From Mediterranea massiliensis (GTDB lineage: Bacteria; Bacteroidota; Bacteroidia; Bacteroidales; Bacteroidaceae), in assembly GCF_900128475.1 (NCBI RefSeq), contig NZ_LT635839.1:280282-344281 (forward strand): a DNA stretch of 64,000 nt, in the 5' to 3' direction. The position numbers were made by a program, and so were the translations under genes. Numbering within the stretch: the stretch's first letter is position 1; each line of letters opens with the position of its first letter. Positions 53,895 to 62,817 of the stretch are shown one piece after another. A model generated the notes under the pieces. The model was not told the origin of the DNA. It saw only the letters and a list, made by a program, of their open reading frames with translations, and did no database searches.

Positions 53895-53992
53895 TAGGCG
53901 GCGGACGAAGTCGGCCGATTTTTTATCAGCTCCCGATGTATGTGGCAAATAAATATTACTTATATTTGTAGCAACATTAAATCAAGACCATT

Positions 53993-55891
53993 ATGCACAA
54001 CAAGATTGCCTTTCTGACGGCAGCCGCAGCCCTGTGGCTGGCCGCCTCGTGCACGCAACGGGACAAATGCGTGGAGAACCCCCTGATTGAGTCGGCCAAC
54101 ACCATGACGCTCGACATTTCCAAGGTAGAACTGAGCGACACGGCCACCGTGCTTCATACGGATGCCTATTTCCGTCCGGGCTATTGGATCAAGATCACTT
54201 CCGAATCCTACCTGCTGGCCGACGGCAAGCGTTACGCCCTGACCGGCACGCAAGGCATCGAGGCCGATTCGCTCTTCTGGATGCCCAAGTCGGGCGAGGC
54301 TTCTTTCCAGCTGACCTTCGAACCGTTGCCGCGCGGCACGCGCTCGTTCGATTTCATCGAGGGTGATTGCGAGGATTGCTTCAAGCTGTTCGGTGTCGAC
54401 CTGACGGGCAAGAAGGCTTTCGACCGCCTTTCTGACATCCCTGCCGACGTCATCCGTGCTTCGGAAACCGCTCCCGATGCCGTGCCCGAACCTCAGTTCA
54501 AGGTGGGCGAAACGGTGGTACACATGCACCTTTCGGGCTATCGGAAGGAGCTGGCCAAGGAAGCTAATATTTACCTCAATACGCTGATGAACGGCCAGCA
54601 GCCCTATACAGCTGCTATCGACTCTGCAACGGGTAGGGCCGAATTCAAGTTCTGGCAATACGGACCTGCACAGGCTTTGATTAGCGTAGGCATGGGAAAT
54701 GGACAAATATGGCTGGCGCCGGGCGAGGAGATAGACCTCTACGTGGACATGCGGCGTAGCGGGCAGTATATTCTGAAGCGCCGGGCTGAAAAGAAACAGT
54801 TGCCGGCATTCGAGACCATTCCTTTCTGTTACTTCTCGGGCACATACGCGGGCCTGTCGGCGCCGTCTTTGTATTCGGATAAGTATTATGGTATGAACTT
54901 ATATACAGGCGAGTTTGCCGACTACAAGATGACGGCTGCCGAATACACACAGCATGTCATCGGCCGTTATCAGGCCCTATCGGACAGCATCGCCCAAAGC
55001 AAGCTGCCGCCCGCAGGCAAGGAACTGGCCTTGATCAATCTGAAGCAGGAGGCGGTCGAGGCCATGGCACAAGGCGATTTCTTCCGCGAACACAATTACA
55101 GAAGGATACATAACCAATGGGACCGCTCCAAACCTCTGGACCTCAAAATCGACCCGCTGACGGCTGAGAACCGTGTGGAGCTGTGCAAGCTCTTCTCTAT
55201 TGCCGACCCCAAGTTGCTGATGGGGCAGCATGCGATGGAGTATGCATCGGCTGTAGCTAATCCCCGAATCGCATGGCCCAAGGAAGCGGGCCTGGAAGGT
55301 ACCTTCGCTTCCGCACTGAAGCTGGCGTTGCCTCTGGTACAGAAAGCCTCGAACGCCGCCCTCACCGAAGCCGACCTGAAGACGCTGGACGGTGTACAGA
55401 ACCCCTTCTGGCGCGAAGCCTTGCTGAAGATGCAGGAGAACACGCTGGCTCTGCTCAAGGCTGTCGAAGGGAAAGCCGTCATCGAGCAGACGCCCGACGT
55501 GCCTGTGGAGAAGCTCTTCGACGCCATCATCGCCCCCCACAAGGGCAAGGTCATCCTCGTGGACTTCTGGAATACCTGGTGCGCGCCCTGCCGCATGGCC
55601 ATCAAGGCCAACGAGCCGCTGAAGGACGGCGAGCTGAAGAGTGACAACCTGGTGTGGATCTACATCGCCAACCAGACCTCCCCGCTCGTCAAGTACAAGG
55701 AGATGATACCCGACATCAAGGGCAAGCACTACCGCCTCACCGACAAGCAGTGGGCCTATCTCTGCGACAAGTTCAAGATAGACGGCATCCCCTCGTATGT
55801 GCTGGTGGACAAGCAGGGCAAGTACGGCCTCCGCAACGACTTCCGCGACCACGGGAAGATGAAGGATACGTTGAAGGGAATGATTGAGTAA
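53993..55891 (+). CDS. TlpA-like thioredoxin lipoprotein
   Basis: 632 residues. Lipoprotein signal with LAASC (lipidated Cys 20); an N-terminal beta domain (SDTATVLHTDAYFRPGYWI) unlike that of the 24614 gene; a DUF4369-like and helical middle; and a C-terminal thioredoxin fold with DFWNTWCAPCRMAIKA (CAPC redox site near residue 530) and the cis-Pro segment DGIPSYVLVDKQG. A periplasmic or outer-membrane thiol oxidoreductase of unknown substrate. A -7 box TATATTTG is at 53961-53968. lpdA follows after 27 bp and may be co-transcribed. Confidence 0.9.
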   Translation: MHNKIAFLTAAAALWLAASCTQRDKCVENPLIESANTMTLDISKVELSDTATVLHTDAYFRPGYWIKITSESYLLADGKRYALTGTQGIEADSLFWMPKSGEASFQLTFEPLPRGTRSFDFIEGDCEDCFKLFGVDLTGKKAFDRLSDIPADVIRASETAPDAVPEPQFKVGETVVHMHLSGYRKELAKEANIYLNTLMNGQQPYTAAIDSATGRAEFKFWQYGPAQALISVGMGNGQIWLAPGEEIDLYVDMRRSGQYILKRRAEKKQLPAFETIPFCYFSGTYAGLSAPSLYSDKYYGMNLYTGEFADYKMTAAEYTQHVIGRYQALSDSIAQSKLPPAGKELALINLKQEAVEAMAQGDFFREHNYRRIHNQWDRSKPLDLKIDPLTAENRVELCKLFSIADPKLLMGQHAMEYASAVANPRIAWPKEAGLEGTFASALKLALPLVQKASNAALTEADLKTLDGVQNPFWREALLKMQENTLALLKAVEGKAVIEQTPDVPVEKLFDAIIAPHKGKVILVDFWNTWCAPCRMAIKANEPLKDGELKSDNLVWIYIANQTSPLVKYKEMIPDIKGKHYRLTDKQWAYLCDKFKIDGIPSYVLVDKQGKYGLRNDFRDHGKMKDTLKGMIE

Positions 55892-55918
55892 TCCTCTATA
55901 TAAATAAAGAATAACACC

Positions 55919-57268
55919 ATGGAAAGATATCAAGTTGCCATTATCGGCGGAGGTCCTGCGGGCTATACTGCCGCCGAAGCTGCCGGACGGGCAGGACTGA
56001 GCGTTGTGCTCTTCGAGAAAAACAGCCTGGGGGGCGTCTGCCTGAACGAGGGCTGCATCCCCACCAAGACGTTGCTGTATTCGGCCAAGACCTACGACGG
56101 CGCGCGCCATGCGTCGAAGTATGCCGTGTCGGCCGAGAACGTGGGCTTCGACCTGCCCAAAATCATCGCCCGCAAGCAGAAGGTGGTGCGCAAGCTGGTG
56201 CTGGGCGTCAAGGCCAAGCTGACGGCCCACAATGTAAAGATCGTGACAGGCACGGCCGAAGTGGTGGACAAGAACCACATACGCTGCGGCGAAGAGGTGT
56301 ATGAGTGCGACAACCTGCTGCTCTGCACCGGTTCGGAGACGTTCATTCCGCCTATCGCAGGCGTGGACACTGTGCCCTACTGGACGCATCGCGACGCGCT
56401 CGACAACAAGGAGCTACCCCAGTCGCTGGCCATCATCGGCGGCGGAGTCATCGGCATGGAGTTCGCCTCGTTCTTCAACAGCCTGGGCGTGCAGGTGACG
56501 GTCATCGAGATGGTGGACGAGATACTGGGCGGCATGGACAAGGAACTCGCCGCCCTCCTGCAGGCCGACTATGCCAAGCGCGGCGTGAAGTTCATGCTCA
56601 GCACGAAGGTCGTTTCGCTGGCCGTGGCCGAAGGCGGGCAGGTACAGGTGGGGTATGAGAATGCCGAGGGTGCAGGCTCTGTCGTGGCCGAACGGCTGCT
56701 GATGAGCGTGGGTCGCCGCCCCGTGACGAAGGGTTTCGGGCTGGAGAACCTCGACCTGCAGAAGACCGAACGCGGCAGCATCGTGGTGGACGAACACATG
56801 CAGACCTCCCTGCCCGGTGTCTATGTCTGCGGCGACCTGACGGGCTTCTCGCTCTTGGCCCATACCGCCGTGCGCGAGGCCGAAGTGGCCGTGAACCACA
56901 TCGCAGGCAAGGAAGACGCGATGAGTTACCGTGCCATCCCCGGCGTGGTATATACCAATCCTGAGATTGCGAGCGTAGGCGAGACGGAAGAGTCATTGCA
57001 GCGGAAAGGCATCACCTGCCGCGTAGTCAAGCTGCCTATGGCCTATAGCGGCCGCTTCGTAGCCGAGAACGAGGGCGTGAACGGCCTCTGTAAGCTCATC
57101 CTGGCCGAGGACGACACCATCTTGGGGGCACACGTGCTGGGCAATCCCGCCAGCGAGATCATCACCCTGGCCGGCATGGCCGTCGAGCTGAAGTTGAAGG
57201 CTGCGGAATGGAAGAAGATAGTCTTCCCGCATCCCACGGTGGGCGAGATTTTCCGCGAGGCGTTGTGA
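55919..57268 (+). CDS. lpdA: Dihydrolipoyl dehydrogenase
   Basis: 449 residues. FAD flavoprotein reoxidising dihydrolipoamide with NAD+ in 2-oxoacid dehydrogenases or the glycine cleavage system. FAD motif GGGPAGYTAAE (residues 10-20), redox disulfide C41/C46 in GGVCLNEGCIPTK, NAD motif IIGGGVIGMEFASFF, and the catalytic His-Glu pair in HPTVGE near the C-terminus. No lipoyl-domain gene or E1/E2 partner is adjacent, so the complex it serves cannot be assigned. Confidence 0.94.
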   Translation: MERYQVAIIGGGPAGYTAAEAAGRAGLSVVLFEKNSLGGVCLNEGCIPTKTLLYSAKTYDGARHASKYAVSAENVGFDLPKIIARKQKVVRKLVLGVKAKLTAHNVKIVTGTAEVVDKNHIRCGEEVYECDNLLLCTGSETFIPPIAGVDTVPYWTHRDALDNKELPQSLAIIGGGVIGMEFASFFNSLGVQVTVIEMVDEILGGMDKELAALLQADYAKRGVKFMLSTKVVSLAVAEGGQVQVGYENAEGAGSVVAERLLMSVGRRPVTKGFGLENLDLQKTERGSIVVDEHMQTSLPGVYVCGDLTGFSLLAHTAVREAEVAVNHIAGKEDAMSYRAIPGVVYTNPEIASVGETEESLQRKGITCRVVKLPMAYSGRFVAENEGVNGLCKLILAEDDTILGAHVLGNPASEIITLAGMAVELKLKAAEWKKIVFPHPTVGEIFREAL

Positions 57269-57364
57269 TTGGGGGGCACCACAGAGTTGCACAGAGGAAG
57301 ATTCAAAACTCCGTGGAACTTTGTGTCATCTGTGTCCAAGATATAATATTCAATTCCTAAACTG

Positions 57365-58834
57365 ATGAATATGTTTCGGATATTACTGATATGGGCGGTC
57401 CTGCTGGGACCGCTTTCCTTTGTCTGCGCGCAGGCCGACAGTCTGTTGCGGGCACGTATCGACACCCTCGTAAAGCATGACCTGCCGCCTGGCGGCAACG
57501 CGGGTATCTGTATCTACGATTTGACGGCCGGGCGCACGCTCTACGAATACCAGGCCGACAAGCTGTCGCGGCCCGCCTCGACCATGAAGGTGATGACGGC
57601 CATCACGGCCTTGTCGCAGCCGGGGGCCATGGAGCCCTTCCGTACGGAGCTGTGGACTACGGGCCGCGTGGTGGGCGACACGCTGAAGGGCGACCTCTAC
57701 GTAGTGGGCGGCTTCGACCCTGAGTTTGATGAAGACGACTTGAAGGAACTTATTGGCGATTTGACGAAGCGGGGCATCCGTGTGGTGGACGGGGATATCG
57801 TGGGCGACGTGTCGATGAAGGATTCGCTCTACTGGGGTTCGGGCTGGCTGTGGGACGACGCTCCCGCTGCCTATCAGCCTTATCTCTCGCCGCTGATGCT
57901 GAACAAGGGCGTGCTCCAGCTGTCGATACTCCCCGACGAACGGGGCCTGTCGGCACTGGTCATTGGCCATCCATCTTCCACGTATTATACAATAGAGAAC
58001 CACACGCGCAGCCGTTCGTCGGCCGCAGGCCCCTTGAGGGTGACGCGCAACTGGATGGAGAACGGCAATCACATTACCCTGCAAGGCAATGTACAGACGG
58101 CGGAAGGCCGTTCGTTCAGCCTGTTCGACTCCGGCCGCATGTTTATGCACGTCTTTGTGGAGCGGCTGATGGAGGCGGGTATTCATTGTACAGCTGTGGC
58201 CGACAGTACCCGGGCGGGGATTGAGGCGGCTTACCGTTTCGCCGACCTCCCGCAGGAGGGCAGACGCACGAAGTTGGCTGTACACGAAACTTCCCTGCAA
58301 GCCGTGCTCAACGTGATGCTCAAGGAGAGCGACAACCTGAACGCTGAAGCCATGCTCTGCCGGGCGGGCGTGCTGGCCACGGGCGGCAAGAAGCGGGTGT
58401 CGGCCAAGGACGGACTGGACGCCATGCGGACTCTCATCAGACGTGTCGGGTTGGATCCGAAACATTATAGTCTGGCCGACGGGTGCGGCCTGTCGCACTA
58501 CGACTACCTTTCGCCCGAGCTGCTGGTGGCCATGCTTCGCTATGCCTATTCGCGCAGCGACATCTTCTCGCCGCTCTACAAGGCCCTTCCCGTGAGCGGA
58601 GTGGACGGCACGCTGAAGTACCGCATGGGCTACGGCACGCCCGCCTTCCGGCAGGTCCATGCCAAGACCGGTTCTTATACGGGTATCAATGCGCTGGCGG
58701 GCTATCTGAAGACGGCCGATGACCATTGGGTAGCCTTTGCCATCCTGACGCAGAATGTGCTTTCGGGCCGCCAAGCGCGTGCCTTTCAGGATGCCGTGTG
58801 CCTGGAGGTTGTGAAGGTTTCCCTTCGGAAATGA
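57365..58834 (+). CDS. dacB: D-alanyl-D-alanine carboxypeptidase / PBP4
   Basis: 489 residues. Signal peptide (MNMFRILLIWAVLLGPLSFV), penicillin-binding motifs S72-x-x-K75 in PASTMKVMTA, SDN in LKESDNLNAEAM and KTG in VHAKTGSYTG: the class C (DacB/PBP4) layout with the domain insertion between SxxK and SxN. Trims and cleaves peptidoglycan cross-links in the periplasm. Start is 57365 or the ATG six bases later. Its stop codon abuts that of the convergent trpA. Confidence 0.93.
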   Translation: MNMFRILLIWAVLLGPLSFVCAQADSLLRARIDTLVKHDLPPGGNAGICIYDLTAGRTLYEYQADKLSRPASTMKVMTAITALSQPGAMEPFRTELWTTGRVVGDTLKGDLYVVGGFDPEFDEDDLKELIGDLTKRGIRVVDGDIVGDVSMKDSLYWGSGWLWDDAPAAYQPYLSPLMLNKGVLQLSILPDERGLSALVIGHPSSTYYTIENHTRSRSSAAGPLRVTRNWMENGNHITLQGNVQTAEGRSFSLFDSGRMFMHVFVERLMEAGIHCTAVADSTRAGIEAAYRFADLPQEGRRTKLAVHETSLQAVLNVMLKESDNLNAEAMLCRAGVLATGGKKRVSAKDGLDAMRTLIRRVGLDPKHYSLADGCGLSHYDYLSPELLVAMLRYAYSRSDIFSPLYKALPVSGVDGTLKYRMGYGTPAFRQVHAKTGSYTGINALAGYLKTADDHWVAFAILTQNVLSGRQARAFQDAVCLEVVKVSLRK

Positions 58835-59614
58835 CTAATCTTTCGTCAGTGCCTCTTTCAGTTGGGCAATGGCGGTTGCTGCGTCGCCTTGGGCTTCGTT
58901 GAGCAGGGTGACGAACCGGCTGCCGATGATGGCGCCCGATGAGGCTTGGCAGGCTGCTTCGAACGTAGCCTTGTTGGAAATGCCGAAGCCTACCAGTCGC
59001 GGATGTTTCAGTCCCAGGCTGTCGATGCGGTGGAAGTAGGCCTGCTTCTGTTCGTCGAACGAGCGCTGGGCTCCCGTTACAGCGGCCGAAGACACCATGT
59101 AGATGAAGCCTCCCGTCTGACGGTCAATCTCCCGTACCCGTTCGTCGCTCGTTTCGGGTGTGACAAGCATCACCACGTGCAGGCCGTAGCGTTCGGCTGT
59201 TTCCTTGTAGTGAAGGCAGTACTCGCGCAGGGGCAGGTCGGGGATGATGAGGCCGTCGATGCCGCACGCCCGGCAGCGTTGGCAGAAGGCTTCGAAGCCG
59301 AATTGCAGGATGGGGTTAAGGTAGCCCATCAGCAGCAGCGGGATGTGCACCGTGCGACGGATGTCGGCCAGTTGGTCGAAGAGGAGGCGCACGTTCATGC
59401 CGTTGCGCAGCGCGGTGGTGGTGGCCTGCTGGATGATGGGGCCGTCGGCCAGGGGGTCACTGAAGGGGACGCCTACTTCAATCATGTCTACGCCTGCGTC
59501 CTGCAGGGCCTGGATGGTGGCGGCAGTGCCGTCGAGGGTGGGGCAGCCCGCACAGAAGTAAATGGAAAGGATGCGGCTGCTCTTGGTCTGGAAAAGTTGG
59601 TCTATACGGTTCAT
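58835..59614 (-). CDS. trpA: Tryptophan synthase alpha chain
   Basis: 259 residues. Cleaves indole-3-glycerol phosphate and passes indole to TrpB. The TIM-barrel motifs are present: MIEVGVPFSDPLADGP with the catalytic Glu and LIIPDLPLREY with the Asp, and GFGISNKATF near the end. ATG 59614 (MNRIDQLFQTK) gives the usual length; a longer frame runs back into a hairpin. Last gene of the trp operon. The 85-bp gap from trpD holds an inverted repeat (59638-59704). Confidence 0.95.
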   Translation of the reverse strand: MNRIDQLFQTKSSRILSIYFCAGCPTLDGTAATIQALQDAGVDMIEVGVPFSDPLADGPIIQQATTTALRNGMNVRLLFDQLADIRRTVHIPLLLMGYLNPILQFGFEAFCQRCRACGIDGLIIPDLPLREYCLHYKETAERYGLHVVMLVTPETSDERVREIDRQTGGFIYMVSSAAVTGAQRSFDEQKQAYFHRIDSLGLKHPRLVGFGISNKATFEAACQASSGAIIGSRFVTLLNEAQGDAATAIAQLKEALTKD

Positions 59615-59637
59615 GTTTTTAGTTTTTAAGTTTTTGT

Positions 59638-59704
59638 GTTGACGAGTGGACAAGGCTTCAGTCTACAAGGTCTCGTGGTCTTGTTCGCTCGTTTCCTTGT
59701 CAAC
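59638..59704 (-). other. Inverted repeat in the trpD-trpA gap
   Basis: GTTGAC (59638-59643) pairs with GTCAAC (59699-59704), with inner arms ACGAG-ACAAG / CTTGT-CGCTCGT. It overlaps the trpD stop codon. No T run, so mRNA processing or partial attenuation is as likely as termination. Confidence 0.45.
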
Positions 59705-60695
59705 TGTTTATTTCAATAAATTTCTTCAGCGTTTTCAGTGCCTGTCCGCTTTCCAGCGAACGGCGGGCGATGTCGATGCATTCGTCGATATCCTTGCCCG
59801 GCTCCATGAGCTGGATGGCAAAAGCGGCGTTCACCAGTACGCAGTGCTTCTGTGCCGGCGTGGCGCGGTTGGTGAGCACGGCGTCAAAGATGCGGCTGGC
59901 GTCTTCGCGACTCCGTCCTCCTTGCAGTTCGGTGGGGCTGGCCGGTTCGAAGCCCAGTTCCTGCGGGCGGTAGATACGTTCGTCGTGACGGGTCATCACC
60001 TTGAACTCGTCGGTCAGGGAGATTTCGTCGTAGTTGTCGAGGCTGTTGACCACGGCGAACTCGATGCCTGCCTTGTAGAATACGTAGGTGTAGAGGCGCA
60101 TCAGTGACAACTGGCTCACGCCCAGCAGCTGGTAGGCCGGACGGCAGGGATTGACGAGCGGGCCCAGCAGGTTGAACAGCGTGCGTACGCCCAGTGCCTT
60201 GCGCACGGCGGCTACGGATTTCATGGCGGGATTGAAGAGCTGTGCATGCAGGTAGGCCAGGTTGCATTCGTCCATGCTGCGGCGCAGGGTGTCGGGGTTG
60301 GCGGTGAAGCGGATGCCGTGTTCCTCGATGACGTCGCTGGCACCGCTCACCGACGTGGCACCATAGTTGCCGTGCTTGGCTACCTTGTAGCCCGCACCTG
60401 CCACCACAAAGCAGGCGCAGGTGGAGATGTTGAATGTATTCTTGCCGTCGCCTCCGGTACCCACAATGTCGATGGGACGATAGGGCGCGAAGTCCACGGG
60501 TACACGTGTCTGCATCAGTGCTTCGCGGAAGCCGGTCAGCTCGTCTACAGTGATGTCGCGCATGCGGAAGGCTGTCAGCAGGGCGGCCACCTGCGCTTCG
60601 GGATAGCGGCCGTCGGTAATGTCGAGCAGCAGCTGTCGGGCTTCGGCCTCGCTGAGGTGCTCGTGATTGAAGAGTCGTGAAAGTATCTGTTTCAT
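59700..60695 (-). CDS. trpD: Anthranilate phosphoribosyltransferase
   Basis: 331 residues. Joins anthranilate and PRPP. Family motifs are VGTGGDGKNTFNIST (PRPP loop, ~residues 76-90), KHGNYGATSVSGASD, and RTLFNLLGPLVNP. A stand-alone enzyme, not fused to TrpG. It lies 33 bp after trpG in the operon and starts MKQILSRLFNHEHL. Confidence 0.95.
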   Translation of the reverse strand: MKQILSRLFNHEHLSEAEARQLLLDITDGRYPEAQVAALLTAFRMRDITVDELTGFREALMQTRVPVDFAPYRPIDIVGTGGDGKNTFNISTCACFVVAGAGYKVAKHGNYGATSVSGASDVIEEHGIRFTANPDTLRRSMDECNLAYLHAQLFNPAMKSVAAVRKALGVRTLFNLLGPLVNPCRPAYQLLGVSQLSLMRLYTYVFYKAGIEFAVVNSLDNYDEISLTDEFKVMTRHDERIYRPQELGFEPASPTELQGGRSREDASRIFDAVLTNRATPAQKHCVLVNAAFAIQLMEPGKDIDECIDIARRSLESGQALKTLKKFIEINS

Positions 60696-60728
60696 GAATG
60701 TTGGATGCTAAATGGTTGTTGATTCATT

Positions 60729-61316
60729 CTAATGATTTATCCAGTTGCGGATGATTTTGTCGCCCAAAGGAGTCAGTACCGATTCGGGGTGGAACTGGAT
60801 GCCGTGTACGTCCAGTGTGCGGTGGCGCAGTCCCATAATCAGGCCTTCGTCGCTGACGGCGGTGACGGCCAGTGCGTCGGGGAGACCGTCGCGGTTTACT
60901 ACCCACGAGTGGTAGCGGCCTACGGCGATGCGCGGAGGCAGTCCGTCGAACAGATAGTCGTCGGCCAGTTCGGGATGTTGGGGCGAGGGCAGGCTGATTT
61001 CGGTCTGTACGCCGTGGAACACGTCAGCCAGATTGCACAGTTTTGTGCCGAAGGCCTCACCGATGGCCTGTTCACCCAGGCAGACACCCAGGATGGGTTT
61101 GGTCGGTGCGTAGGTTTGGATGGCGGGCAGCAGCAGGCCGGCTTCGCTGGGGATGCCGGGACCGGGTGAGAGCAGCAGTTTGTCGTAGGCGGCGAGGTCG
61201 GGCAGGGCGAAACGGTCGTTGCGGAGCACGGTGACCCGGGCGCCAGCCTGTTCGACCAGTTGCACCAGATTGTAGGTGAACGAGTCGTAGTTGTCTATGA
61301 TAGCGATATGTGTCAT
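60729..61316 (-). CDS. trpG: Anthranilate synthase component II (glutamine amidotransferase)
   Basis: 195 residues. Supplies ammonia from glutamine to TrpE. Class I amidotransferase motifs: LLSPGPGIPSEAG, the nucleophile Cys in GVCLGEQAIGE (the common form has His or Met where this has Glu after LG), and the His/Glu pair in QFHPESVLTPLG. The start is ATG 61316 (MTHIAIIDNYDSF); the same frame is open for 264 more codons upstream, but that stretch lies over trpF and trpC in another frame and is not coding. Could in principle also serve folate synthesis (PabA). Confidence 0.93.
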   Translation of the reverse strand: MTHIAIIDNYDSFTYNLVQLVEQAGARVTVLRNDRFALPDLAAYDKLLLSPGPGIPSEAGLLLPAIQTYAPTKPILGVCLGEQAIGEAFGTKLCNLADVFHGVQTEISLPSPQHPELADDYLFDGLPPRIAVGRYHSWVVNRDGLPDALAVTAVSDEGLIMGLRHRTLDVHGIQFHPESVLTPLGDKIIRNWINH

Positions 61317-61339
61317 TGTCAATGATGGTAATAAAATGA

Positions 61340-61963
61340 TTAATGGTATTCTTTCAGTTCTTTGAGGAAGAGGCGGATTCTTTCCACATCTTTTATGCCG
61401 GGCGATGTCTCGAAGCGGCTGTTGAGGTCGATGCCGGCCAGTTGCGGATGGCGGAACTGCCGGATGGCCCGTGCGCTGCCTGCGTTGAGTCCTCCGCTCA
61501 GGAAGAAAGGTGTCTGTCCGGTGTAGCGGTTCAGCAAGGTCCAGTCGAACTGCCGGCCGGTACCACCCCGTTGGGGAGTCTTGCTCTCGAACAGGAAGTA
61601 GTCGCAGACACCGTGATAGTCGTCGGTGGCAGCCAGGTCGCGGGGAGTAGCCAGGTGGAAAGCCTTGATGACGGTCAGTCCGTGTCCTTCGCGCAGCGCG
61701 CGGCAGTACAGGGGCGACTCGTCGCCGTGCAGTTGTACGCAGTCCAGTCCGAAACGGTCGGCATACGTCAGTACGGTTTCTTTGCTTTCGTTGACGAAGA
61801 CGCCTACGGGGCGGGCTTGCTGGGGCAGGTAGCTGGGCATCTGGTAGACGAAGCGCGGCGAACGGGGATAGAACACCAGTCCGATGTAGTCCACACCCAG
61901 GGCTTCGACTTGGCGGATGTTGTCGCCGTCGGTCATGCCGCATACTTTGATCAACAGGTTCAT
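61340..61963 (-). CDS. trpF: Phosphoribosylanthranilate isomerase
   Basis: 207 residues. Amadori isomerase of the tryptophan pathway. LLIKVCGMTDGDNI at the N-terminus holds the catalytic Cys, GLVFYPRSPRFV follows, and the catalytic Asp is in AGIDLNSRFE near the C-terminus. Its ATG overlaps the trpC stop by four bases (ATGA), which indicates translational coupling. It is separate from TrpC here. Confidence 0.95.
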   Translation of the reverse strand: MNLLIKVCGMTDGDNIRQVEALGVDYIGLVFYPRSPRFVYQMPSYLPQQARPVGVFVNESKETVLTYADRFGLDCVQLHGDESPLYCRALREGHGLTVIKAFHLATPRDLAATDDYHGVCDYFLFESKTPQRGGTGRQFDWTLLNRYTGQTPFFLSGGLNAGSARAIRQFRHPQLAGIDLNSRFETSPGIKDVERIRLFLKELKEYH

Positions 61964-62799
61964 AAGGCTGACGGAGTAGGGAGGTTAGACATTTGTTGGA
62001 TGAATGTATGCAGCTCCTGTCCGGGCCGGTCGCCTCGCATGAAGCGTTCGCCGATGAGCAGGCCACGATAGCCGTGGTTGCGTAGCAGACAGGCGGTTTC
62101 AGGGTCATGAATGCCGCTCTCGGCTACGAGCAACGGGCGTTGGGGCAGACTTTCTGTAGCCTTTGTCAAGGCATCGGCCAGGGTAAGGGCATGCGAGGCA
62201 TCGGTGTGGAAGGTACCCAGGCTGCGGTTGTTCACTCCCACGAGGTCGGGGGCACAGGCGACGTAACCGAGTTCGTCCGGGCTGTGCAGTTCGAGCAATA
62301 CTTCCAGTCCCAAGTGGTGGGCTTCTTCGGCCAGCGCCATGCATTGCGTAAATTCCAGACAGGCCGCGATGAGCAGTACGGCATCGGCCCCTGCGGCTCG
62401 GGCTTGCAGCAGCTGATAGGAATCAATGACGAAATCCTTGCGCAGAATGGGTAGACCGGTCAGCGGGCGCGCCACGGTGAGGTCGTCCAGCGTGCCGGCA
62501 AAGAAAGCCTCGTCTGTCAGGATGGACAGGACGGAAGCCCCGGCTGCTTCGTACTGGGGTATGACTTCTTCGGGTTTTGCTTCGCGGTTTATCCATCCTT
62601 TTGAGGGTGAACGGCGCTTGAATTCGGCAATGATGCCTGTCGTTGAGGCGGCCAGCGCTTGTTTCAGGCTGTGGCGGGCAGACTGCGGGTTGCGTTGGCC
62701 GATGATTTCCGTCAGCTTGCCGGCAGGCTGCAGCTGTTTCTGTGTTTCCACTTCCGCCCGTTTGTGTTCGATGATGGTTGTCAGAATGTCTTTTCCCAT
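61960..62799 (-). CDS. trpC: Indole-3-glycerol phosphate synthase
   Basis: 279 residues. TIM-barrel enzyme converting CdRP to indole-3-glycerol phosphate. IIAEFKRRSPSKGWI (catalytic Lys), LRKDFVIDSYQL and LVGVNNRSLGTF with the Asn, ending SGIHDPE...LIGERFMRG, are intact. Start ATG 62799 is preceded by a strong Shine-Dalgarno (AGGAGG). It is 18 bp downstream of trpE and overlaps trpF. Confidence 0.95.
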   Translation of the reverse strand: MGKDILTTIIEHKRAEVETQKQLQPAGKLTEIIGQRNPQSARHSLKQALAASTTGIIAEFKRRSPSKGWINREAKPEEVIPQYEAAGASVLSILTDEAFFAGTLDDLTVARPLTGLPILRKDFVIDSYQLLQARAAGADAVLLIAACLEFTQCMALAEEAHHLGLEVLLELHSPDELGYVACAPDLVGVNNRSLGTFHTDASHALTLADALTKATESLPQRPLLVAESGIHDPETACLLRNHGYRGLLIGERFMRGDRPGQELHTFIQQMSNLPTPSAL

Positions 62800-62817
62800 G
62801 TGTATTCCTCCTCTTAT

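Noticed and set aside
61317-62108. N-terminal extension of the trpG frame
   Set aside because: It overlaps trpF and trpC in another frame, is Arg/Pro-rich, and TrpG normally begins at the ATG at 61316.
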